Origin: REEB95 sp035632055 | Lineage (GTDB): Bacteria; Pseudomonadota; Alphaproteobacteria; ATCC43930; CGMCC-115725 | Reading direction: 5' to 3' | NCBI GenBank assembly: GCA_035632055.1 | Contig: DASQHO010000084.1 | Coordinates: 1 to 11,899 of the forward strand | DNA length: 11,899 bases | In this document: piece by piece, positions 6,201-11,899 of the stretch | Position numbering within the stretch: the stretch's first letter is position 1 | How the letters are laid out: each line of letters opens with the position of its first letter | Made by a program: the position numbers and the translations under genes | Notes under the pieces: generated by a model | The model's input: only the letters and a program-made list of their open reading frames with translations | Databases searched by the model: none | What the model was told of the DNA's origin: nothing

Positions 6201-6218
6201 AGGCCACGAGCGCGGCCT
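6201..6218. terminator. Weak hairpin between convergent ddpX and nfuA
   Basis: AGGCC (6201-6205) pairs with GGCCT (6214-6218) across an eight-base loop, in the 28-base gap between the two convergent stops. It is short and lacks a clear T-run, so it is at best a modest bidirectional terminator. Confidence 0.3.
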
Positions 6219-6225
6219 TGAAGCG

Positions 6226-6768
6226 TCAAACCGGGCGGACTTCGACGACTTCCGGAACGTAGTGGCGCAGCATGTTCTCGATGCCGGCTTTGAGCGTCGC
6301 GGTCGAGGACGGACAGCCCGAGCACGAACCCTGCATGTGCAGATAGACCACGCCGTCGGCGTAATGGTCGAAAATGATGTCGCCGCCGTCCTGCGCCACC
6401 GCCGGACGGACGCGGGTCTCAAGCAGCTCCTTGATCTGGGCGACGACCTCGTCGCTTTCCTCTTCGGCCGCAGCGGCCGGCGCGTCGAGCACGATGGGTT
6501 CGCCGGCAGTGAAATGCTGCATGATCGCGCCCAGAATCTGCGACTTGAGCGCCAGCCAATCGACATCGTCCGCCTTGGCGACGGTGATGAAATCGGAGCC
6601 GAAGAACACGCCGGACACGCCGGTCAGACCAAAAAGCCGCTTGGCCAACGGCGAGCGCTGCGCGCTTGCTGCGTCGGGAAAGTTTGCGGTGCCGTCGCCC
6701 ATGACGGCGCGACCCGGCAGGAACTTGAGGGTCGCAGGGTTCGGTGTGGTTTCGGTCTGAATGAACAT
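6226..6768 (-). CDS. nfuA: Fe-S cluster carrier, NfuA/NifU-like
   Basis: A 180-residue Fe-S scaffold/carrier of the alphaproteobacterial and mitochondrial NFU1 type, cytoplasmic. The N-terminal Nfu_N domain (residues 1-87) opens with MFIQTETTPNPATLKFLPG and contains RLFGLTGVSGVFFGSDFITV. An Ala/Glu linker at 96-105 leads to the C-terminal NifU domain with VRPAVAQDGGDI at 120-131 and the cluster-binding motif GSCSGCPSS, C149 and C152. It passes 4Fe-4S clusters to client enzymes; MiaB, encoded nearby, is a known client of NfuA in E. coli. An upstream in-frame ATG at 6819 would add 17 residues, but GGAGA at 6780-6776, seven bases before the ATG at 6768, fixes the start. A TTGACT (6824-6819) suggests its own promoter. 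Confidence 0.94.
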   Translation of the reverse strand: MFIQTETTPNPATLKFLPGRAVMGDGTANFPDAASAQRSPLAKRLFGLTGVSGVFFGSDFITVAKADDVDWLALKSQILGAIMQHFTAGEPIVLDAPAAAAEEESDEVVAQIKELLETRVRPAVAQDGGDIIFDHYADGVVYLHMQGSCSGCPSSTATLKAGIENMLRHYVPEVVEVRPV

Positions 6769-6795
6769 CGGACGATCTCCAACGGACGCAGGCCT

Positions 6796-6824
6796 AAACT
6801 TGGGCTTTGGCGGCGCCAAGTCAA
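6796..6824 (-). promoter_or_regulatory. Possible nfuA promoter
   Basis: The minus strand has TTGACT (6824-6819), a near-consensus -35. After 17 bases the -10 position reads AAGTTT (6801-6796), a poor match. A start near 6789 would leave a 21-base leader containing the nfuA ribosome site. No IscR-type box was recognised. Confidence 0.33.
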
Positions 6825-6851
6825 CCCCTTGCCGGGTAAGGCTAATGCCGG

Positions 6852-7682
6852 TCAGCGCCGGTTGCGCGTGGCCGGCCGCCGCGGCGGTTCCGCGCGGAGC
6901 TTCGCTTTCGGCCGACGGCGCGCACCGTAGAAAAAGGCGCCGGCCGCCACAATCGTCGCCGCGAGCGCGCCAATCCCGGCGTAGACCAGCGGGCTCGGCC
7001 CAGCCGTTCCCGCAATCGCCGTGCCGCCGCCGGCTGCCGCCACAACCAGCGACATCGTCTGGCCGCCGACCAGAGCCTTATCGTGAAACACCAGCGCCTC
7101 GATGAAATAGGTGCCGGGCGGCGCATCGGCTGGAAACGTAAGCGTCGCGCGGAACAAGTGATCGTTGACGAACGTGACCTTGCCGACGGTGCTTGCATAA
7201 ACACCGGCGGTTTGCCGCTGCGTGATCAGCGCCACGCGCGAGGCTTCGGTCAGCGTCGGATCGGATTGCGGCGTCTGCAGCTGGAACCGCAAATTGCCGA
7301 TGCCGATCTGATGCTGCGCCTGGACGGGAGGCGGCACGATCGTATCGAGCGGCGCCGAGGCATAGACCGCGTAAAAATCCGGCACGCCGGCAAAAGTGAT
7401 GCGATGGGCGGTGAGCCAGAAATCACCGAAGGGGCCGCGCCGCACGACAGCTTCGGCATCGGGGCCGCGCACCACGACGACGATATCGCCAGGCGAATCG
7501 ACGGTGCCGAACAACGTGACGGAGCGGCTGGCGGCGTCGGATCCAAGCGTGAGCTGGTGCGCGGAAAGATCGGCCGAGAGCGAGGATTCGGCCTGGCTCG
7601 CCGGAACGAGGCCGACAATGACCGTCAACGCCGCAAGCCCGCGCCTTATCGCAGCCGATTTGCAGCACGCCCAGGCGCGCAT
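6852..7682 (-). CDS. Secreted, C-terminally membrane-anchored protein, TIGR02186 / Alph_Pro_TM family
   Basis: A 276-residue protein of unknown function, restricted as far as I recall to alphaproteobacteria. The N-terminus is a signal peptide: positive residues (RR at 13-14), a hydrophobic core LAALTVIVGLV, and a likely cut after ASQA at residue 31. The long middle part is beta-rich and periplasmic, with VTLFGTVDSPGDIVVVVRGP, RITFAGVPDFYAVYAS and a GTYFIEALVFHD segment. One transmembrane helix at 231-252 is followed by a 24-residue Arg-rich cytoplasmic tail. The layout is therefore signal, periplasmic domain, membrane anchor. Family members often lie beside a TauE/SafE-type (TSUP) permease; none is present here. 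An open frame extends 51 codons further upstream, but it would bury the signal peptide, so the ATG at 7682 is preferred. There is no ribosome site before it, and a good promoter lies directly upstream. nfuA follows after 83 bases. Confidence 0.83.
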   Translation of the reverse strand: MRAWACCKSAAIRRGLAALTVIVGLVPASQAESSLSADLSAHQLTLGSDAASRSVTLFGTVDSPGDIVVVVRGPDAEAVVRRGPFGDFWLTAHRITFAGVPDFYAVYASAPLDTIVPPPVQAQHQIGIGNLRFQLQTPQSDPTLTEASRVALITQRQTAGVYASTVGKVTFVNDHLFRATLTFPADAPPGTYFIEALVFHDKALVGGQTMSLVVAAAGGGTAIAGTAGPSPLVYAGIGALAATIVAAGAFFYGARRRPKAKLRAEPPRRPATRNRR

Positions 7683-7689
7683 CGGCGCA

Positions 7690-7718
7690 ATTCTACAATC
7701 GCGAGCCGACGACGACAA
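7690..7718 (-). promoter_or_regulatory. Strong candidate promoter of the TIGR02186 gene (leaderless)
   Basis: The minus strand reads TTGTCG (7718-7713), exactly 17 bases, then TAGAAT (7695-7690). The predicted start is about 7683, immediately before the ATG at 7682. This agrees with the lack of a ribosome site and predicts a leaderless message. Confidence 0.5.
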
Positions 7719-7743
7719 CGCGATTGGGCCGGCGCGCACAACT

Positions 7744-7774
7744 CTGTCGCGTCCGCCGCTGCGCCGGTTATGAT
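7744..7774 (+). promoter_or_regulatory. Candidate promoter of the GlcG/HbpS-like gene
   Basis: TATGAT at 7769-7774 matches five of six -10 bases. The -35 is weak: CTGTCG (7744-7749) at 19 bases is the best I find. A start near 7781 would leave a 23-base leader that carries the GGAG site at 7793-7796. It stands back to back with the TIGR02186 promoter without overlapping it. Confidence 0.38.
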
Positions 7775-7803
7775 TGCTGCAAGCCTCGCAACGGAGATGC
7801 TGC

Positions 7804-8217
7804 ATGGTCGCCCTTGCCGACAAGAAAGCCCTCACCCTCGCCGCCGCGCGCGCGATCGTCGCTGCCGCCGAGGCGGAGGCACATAAACACGATCTTCATG
7901 TCAGCATGGCGGTGGTCGATGACGGCGGACATCTGCTGCATCTCGTCCGCATGGACGAAGCCGGTCTCGCCAGCGTCGAGGTCTCGGTCGCCAAGGCGCG
8001 CGCCGCGGTGATGTTCAAGCGTCCGACCAAATTCTGGGAAGACGCCTATGCCAGCGGCAAGACGCATCTCGCCAATCTGCCGGGCGTGCTGCCGATCGAA
8101 GGCGGTGTTCCGCTTATGGTCGGCGGCAGGGTTATCGGCGCGTTCGGCGTGTCGGGCGCCTCGTCGGCGCAGGACGGCCAGGTGGCGGCAGCTGGCGTAG
8201 TGGCGCTCGGCGGCTGA
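7804..8217 (+). CDS. GlcG/HbpS-family (DUF336) small protein
   Basis: A 137-residue protein of the GlcG/HbpS (Haem_degrading, DUF336) family. Recognisable blocks are the N-terminal helix LTLAAARAIVAAAEAEA, the strand pair MAVVDDGGHLLHLVRMDEA at 35-53, the helix SVAKARAAVMF at 61-71, and the C-terminal GGVPLMVGGRVIGAFGVSGASSAQDGQVAAAGVVAL. Some members bind or degrade haem or cobalamin; others sit in glycolate, propanediol or catechol clusters with unclear roles, so no substrate is assigned. No signal peptide is present, implying a cytoplasmic protein, unlike secreted HbpS. An in-frame TTG at 7774 lies in the -10 box; the ATG at 7804 with GGAG seven bases upstream is the clear start. It stands alone, divergent from the TIGR02186 gene and convergent with trpS, six bases apart. 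Confidence 0.87.
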   Translation: MVALADKKALTLAAARAIVAAAEAEAHKHDLHVSMAVVDDGGHLLHLVRMDEAGLASVEVSVAKARAAVMFKRPTKFWEDAYASGKTHLANLPGVLPIEGGVPLMVGGRVIGAFGVSGASSAQDGQVAAAGVVALGG

Positions 8218-8223
8218 GCGGGC

Positions 8224-8227
<4 letters not shown>
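8214..8227. terminator. Palindrome holding both convergent stop codons
   Basis: CTGAGC (8214-8219) and GCTCAG (8222-8227) form a perfect palindrome with two central bases, realistically a five-pair stem with a four-base loop. The TGA of the GlcG-like gene and the TGA of trpS lie symmetrically in its two arms. It could act on both transcripts, but neither strand has a T-run, so the terminator role is uncertain. Confidence 0.35.
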
Positions 8228-9222
<995 letters not shown>

Positions 9223-9257
9223 GCCGTCGTCGCTGATGGAGGGCGCGGGCGCGACCG

Positions 9258-10820
9258 TTATCGCCGCCGGCGGGCCGCGAGGTCAAGCCCAAGACGCTGG
9301 CCGAGCTCATTACGGTCGGCCGCGCCGAGCAGCAGGGCGAAGATGGCGAAGGCGGCAAGGCCGGCGGCGATCAGCGCGACCAGCGCAGCGAGCCGCGCCA
9401 TGAAGTGCGCGCCGAAGAAAGGCGCCAGCGGAATTTCGAGCGCAACCAAGACGACGCCCATCAGCAGCGAGGCGGCAAGAATCCGCGGAATCCGCGACCG
9501 CGAACGCGCGTCGAGTTGGAAATGCGCGCGGCGATGCAACAGCCAGAGCAGCGACAGCGCGTTGATCCAGCCAGCGGCCGAAGTGGCGGTGGCGACACCG
9601 ACATGCGCGAACGGCAGCGCCACGCCGAGGGTCAGCGTCAGCATCAGATTGGCCGCGACCGCGACCACCGCCACCTTGACCGGCGTCTTGGTGTCGTGGC
9701 GCGCGAAGAACGCCGGCGCCAGCACCTTGACTAGCACGAAGGCCGGCAGGCCGGCGGCGTAAGCGGCCAGCGCGCCCGCCGTCGCTGTGACTTCGACCGG
9801 ACCAAAGGCGCCACGCTCGAACAGCGCGGCGAGGATCGGGCGCGCCAGCACGCCGAGCGCCACCGCCGCCGGCACGGTCAACAGCAGCGCCAGCTCGAGG
9901 CCACGATTCTGCGTCCGCACGGCGCCGGCTTCGTCGCCGGTGCGCACTTGACGCGACAGCGGCGGCAGGATGGCCGTGCTGACCGCGATGCCGACCACCG
10001 CCAGCGGCAGCTGATTGAGCCGGTCGGCGTAATAGAGGTAGGACACCGCGCCCGTCGGCAGCAGCGACGCGACCGCGGTCGAAACGACGAGATTGAGCTG
10101 CGTCACGCCGGCGCCGAAGATGCCGGGCCCCATCAAGCCGACGAGATGGCGCAAGGCCGGCGTCCAGCGCGGCCGCGGAAAGCGCAGCGGCACGCCCGCC
10201 TGTCGGCACGACACCATCAGCCAGACGAACTGCGCGAAGCCGGCGGCAGTGACCGCCCAGCTCAGCGCGACACCGCTCACCGGCCGCACCAGTAGCAGCG
10301 TGCCGATCATGAAAATGTTGAGCAGCACTGGCGTCGCGGCCGTGGCAGCGAATCGCTCGAGCGAGTTGAGTACGCCGCCCTGCAACGCCACCAGCGAGAT
10401 GAACAGGAGATAGGGAAAGGTGATACGCGTCAGCGTGACGGTGAGCGCGAACTTTTCAGGTTCGGCGGCAAAGCCCGGCGCCAAGACGTGCAACAGCGCC
10501 GGCGTCGCGATCTCGCACGCCAAAACGAAGACGAACAGCACCGTGGTCAGCGCCGCCATCGCCTCTTCGGCGAAGAACCGCGCCGGTCGATGGCCTTCCT
10601 TTGCGATCATGCCGGCGAAGATCGGCACGAAGGCGGCGCTGAACGCGCCTTCGGCGAAGAAGCTGCGGAACAGATTGGGCAGGCGCAAGGCGACGAAAAA
10701 CGCATCGGCGACCGGTCCGGCGCCGAGGAATTGCGCCGTCAGCATGTCGCGGACGAAGCCCAGAACGCGGCTCATCATGGTGTAACCGCCGACGGTCGCG
10801 ACCGAGCGCAGAAGGGCCAT
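9258..10820 (-). CDS. murJ: Lipid II flippase MurJ (MviN)
   Basis: MurJ flips lipid II across the inner membrane for peptidoglycan synthesis. The 520-residue product is full length and strongly hydrophobic, consistent with the 14 transmembrane helices of the MOP exporter superfamily. The N-terminus MALLRSVATVGGYTMMSRVL is closely similar to E. coli MurJ. R18, R24, D39 and R52, functionally important in E. coli, are at identical positions in FVRD, ADAFF and NLFRSFFAEGAFSAAFVP. An open frame continues 66 codons upstream, but that part is not MurJ-like and runs antisense through the 5' part of the opposite gene, so the ATG at 10820 is the start. No ribosome site is evident. It leads the murJ-trpS pair and diverges from the small membrane protein gene. 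Confidence 0.96.
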   Translation of the reverse strand: MALLRSVATVGGYTMMSRVLGFVRDMLTAQFLGAGPVADAFFVALRLPNLFRSFFAEGAFSAAFVPIFAGMIAKEGHRPARFFAEEAMAALTTVLFVFVLACEIATPALLHVLAPGFAAEPEKFALTVTLTRITFPYLLFISLVALQGGVLNSLERFAATAATPVLLNIFMIGTLLLVRPVSGVALSWAVTAAGFAQFVWLMVSCRQAGVPLRFPRPRWTPALRHLVGLMGPGIFGAGVTQLNLVVSTAVASLLPTGAVSYLYYADRLNQLPLAVVGIAVSTAILPPLSRQVRTGDEAGAVRTQNRGLELALLLTVPAAVALGVLARPILAALFERGAFGPVEVTATAGALAAYAAGLPAFVLVKVLAPAFFARHDTKTPVKVAVVAVAANLMLTLTLGVALPFAHVGVATATSAAGWINALSLLWLLHRRAHFQLDARSRSRIPRILAASLLMGVVLVALEIPLAPFFGAHFMARLAALVALIAAGLAAFAIFALLLGAADRNELGQRLGLDLAARRRR

Positions 10821-10911
10821 GAAGCCGATGGTGTAGAGGATGCGGCGAGTCGTGGGAAGAGGGCCCCGAACCGTGCTATCAGGCGGGAGTCGGGACGGCA
10901 GGAGAGTTCGC

Positions 10912-11094
10912 ATGACGGGGAATCGCACGACGGCACCGCACCGCAAGGATTTGCACGAGCTGGTATTCATCATTGTGCTGATCGTCTTGATTGGCGTCAT
11001 GGCCTGGTTTTTCAGCAATCATTCGGGCCACGCCAGCAGTTCCCCCCACGCAACACAGCGGGCGACATCCGGCGATACGGATTCGGCGCACTGA
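10912..11094 (+). CDS. Unrecognised 60-residue single-pass membrane protein
   Basis: I do not recognise a family. The 60-residue product has a short positively charged N-terminus (residues 1-15, TGNRTTAPHRKDLHE), one hydrophobic helix at about 17-34 (LVFIIVLIVLIGVMAWFF), and a polar tail rich in Ser, His, Thr and Ala. The positive-inside rule puts the N-terminus in the cytoplasm and the tail in the periplasm. It has one of the best ribosome sites in the window, AGGAG at 10900-10904, seven bases before the ATG, which is the main evidence that it is expressed. A GTG or ATG further upstream would give up to 84 residues without a ribosome site. It is divergent from murJ and 67 bases ahead of dapB on the same strand, so cotranscription with dapB is possible. 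A role near the cell envelope is only guilt by association. Confidence 0.7.
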   Translation: MTGNRTTAPHRKDLHELVFIIVLIVLIGVMAWFFSNHSGHASSSPHATQRATSGDTDSAH

Positions 11095-11107
11095 CGCGAC
11101 GGCCGCG

Positions 11108-11127
11108 CCGCGCTTGCATTTGCGCGG
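11108..11127 (+). promoter_or_regulatory. Hairpin in the dapB leader region
   Basis: CCGCGC (11108-11113) pairs with GCGCGG (11122-11127) around an eight-base loop, between the small membrane gene and dapB. No T-run follows, and nothing resembles a lysine riboswitch in this 67-base gap. It may be a weak terminator for the upstream gene or chance in GC-rich DNA. Confidence 0.25.
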
Positions 11128-11161
11128 GCCTTCGCGGAGTTTCAGGCAACGGGAGCAACAT

Positions 11162-11899
11162 ATGGCCGAACTCAAGATCGGGGTTTCCGGCTGCGGCGGG
11201 CGGATGGGCCGCATGGTCGCGCTCGAACTCTTGGAAACCAAGGGAACGCGACTCATTGGCGGCATCGACGCCGCCGACAGTCCTTACCTTGGCCGCGACC
11301 TGGGCGAGATGGCGGGCGTCGGATCGCTTGGCACCAAGGCCGGCAGCGACGCACTGGCGCTATTCCGCATCGCCGATGCGGTGATCGATTTCTCCTGGCC
11401 GGCGGCGAGCGTCGGCCACGCCAAGATTGCCGCCGCAACCGGCAAGGCGCTGGTCATCGGCACCACCGGTCTCGATGCGGCGCAGGAAAGCGCGCTGAAA
11501 CAGGCCGCCCGCAAGGCGCCGATTCTGTGGGCGCCCAATATGAGCGTCGGCATCAATCTGCTGCTCGAGCTGGTGCGCGAAGCGGCGGCGCAACTCGGAC
11601 CGGAGTACGACATCGAAATCCTCGAGATGCACCACCGCTACAAGGTCGACGCGCCGTCCGGGACGGCGCTGGCGCTCGGCCGTGCCGCCGCCGCCGGCCG
11701 CGAAATCGATCTCGGCAAGAAGCGCGCTGGTGCGCGCGACGGCGCTACCGGTCCGCGAAAGGCGGGCGACATCGGATTCGCCGTGCTCCGCGGCGGCGAC
11801 GAGGTCGGGCTGCACAAGGTGATGTTCGCCGGCGCCGGCGAGACTATCGAGCTTTCCCACCGCGCGACGTCGCGCCGCGTCTTTGCGCGCGGCGCGGTG
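11162..11899 (+). CDS. dapB: 4-hydroxy-tetrahydrodipicolinate reductase (DapB), truncated by window edge
   Basis: DapB is a cytoplasmic NAD(P)H-dependent reductase in the diaminopimelate/lysine pathway, supplying meso-DAP for peptidoglycan. The 246 codons in the window are open to the edge; family members are about 265-275 residues, so only the last 20-30 are missing. The Rossmann dinucleotide motif is GCGGRMG at 10-16. VIDFSWP at 75-80 and VIGTTGLDAAQ at 98-108 are family blocks. The active site HHRYKVDAPSGTAL at 157-170 includes the catalytic H157/H158 and K161 and the substrate-binding GT. The C-terminal GDIGFAVLRGGDEVGLHKVMF is also typical. GGGAG at 11151-11155, six bases before the ATG, fixes the start. 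With murJ divergent nearby, it adds to the peptidoglycan theme. Confidence 0.97.
   Translation, partial: MAELKIGVSGCGGRMGRMVALELLETKGTRLIGGIDAADSPYLGRDLGEMAGVGSLGTKAGSDALALFRIADAVIDFSWPAASVGHAKIAAATGKALVIGTTGLDAAQESALKQAARKAPILWAPNMSVGINLLLELVREAAAQLGPEYDIEILEMHHRYKVDAPSGTALALGRAAAAGREIDLGKKRAGARDGATGPRKAGDIGFAVLRGGDEVGLHKVMFAGAGETIELSHRATSRRVFARGAV

Noticed and set aside
5168..6262. Long plus-strand open frame of 364 codons across tsaB and ddpX
   Set aside because: It runs antisense to tsaB and in another frame of ddpX, both of which carry diagnostic motifs. Its composition is Arg/Gly/Ala-rich with no recognisable domain, a typical high-GC shadow.
5574..6566. Minus-strand open frame of 330 codons opposite ddpX and overlapping nfuA
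   Set aside because: It is a shadow of ddpX and out of frame with nfuA; the sequence is Arg-rich without family features.
7683..7835. N-terminal extension of the TIGR02186 protein by 51 residues
   Set aside because: It would place a signal peptide in the middle of the protein and crosses the start of the divergent GlcG-like gene and both promoters.
10821..11018. N-terminal extension of MurJ by 66 residues
   Set aside because: The extension is not MurJ-like and is antisense to the small membrane gene. The E. coli-like MurJ N-terminus begins exactly at the ATG at 10820.
11095..11161. Lysine riboswitch in front of dapB
   Set aside because: The gap is only 67 bases, too short for the aptamer, and it shows just one small hairpin.

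Overview
The window is a high-GC, gene-dense bacterial chromosome segment whose content is mainly housekeeping. The combination of a MucR/Ros regulator, a Mur-type Fur protein, the two-step ornithine-lipid pathway OlsB/OlsA, an alphaproteobacteria-restricted membrane protein (TIGR02186 / Alph_Pro_TM) and an N-terminally extended NfuA points to an alphaproteobacterium. It is probably of the Hyphomicrobiales (Rhizobiales), perhaps near the Xanthobacteraceae or Bradyrhizobium. That placement comes from remembered family traits, not from a search.

Layout. Positions 1-3808 (minus strand) hold a tightly packed cluster read in the order fur/mur, olsB, olsA (plsC-like), miaB, phoH (cut by the window edge). 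Every junction is a 1-4 base overlap or an 8-base gap. Upstream of it, still on the minus strand, lie mucR (3909-4328) behind an AT-rich promoter region with a perfect inverted repeat, and then the overlapping pair tsaB-rimI (4467-5596). A plus-strand D-Ala-D-Ala dipeptidase gene (5631-6197) diverges from tsaB and converges on nfuA (minus, 6226-6768). A secreted, membrane-anchored protein of unknown function (minus, 6852-7682) diverges from a small GlcG/HbpS-like protein (plus, 7804-8217). That gene converges on trpS (minus, 8224-9222), which follows murJ (minus, 9258-10820). Divergent from murJ are an unrecognised 60-residue single-pass membrane protein (plus, 10912-11094) and dapB (plus, 11162 to the edge).

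How the genes fit together. Three themes recur. The first is the envelope: ornithine lipids (olsB/olsA), lipid II flipping (murJ), diaminopimelate supply (dapB) and D-Ala-D-Ala turnover (ddpX). The second is tRNA and translation: MiaB ms2i6A modification, TsaB t6A modification, RimI acetylation and TrpS. The third is metal and Fe-S: Fur/Mur, the radical-SAM Fe-S enzyme MiaB and the Fe-S carrier NfuA.

I see no mobile element, CRISPR array, tRNA or rRNA, and no clear undescribed multi-gene system. The points most worth a second look are the fur-ols-miaB overlap cluster, the palindrome in the mucR promoter, the predicted near-leaderless promoters of tsaB and of the TIGR02186 gene, the 60-residue membrane protein, and the placement of the dipeptidase gene. 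No stretch of 300 bases lacks a gene; the longest gaps are 4329-4466 and 7683-7803.
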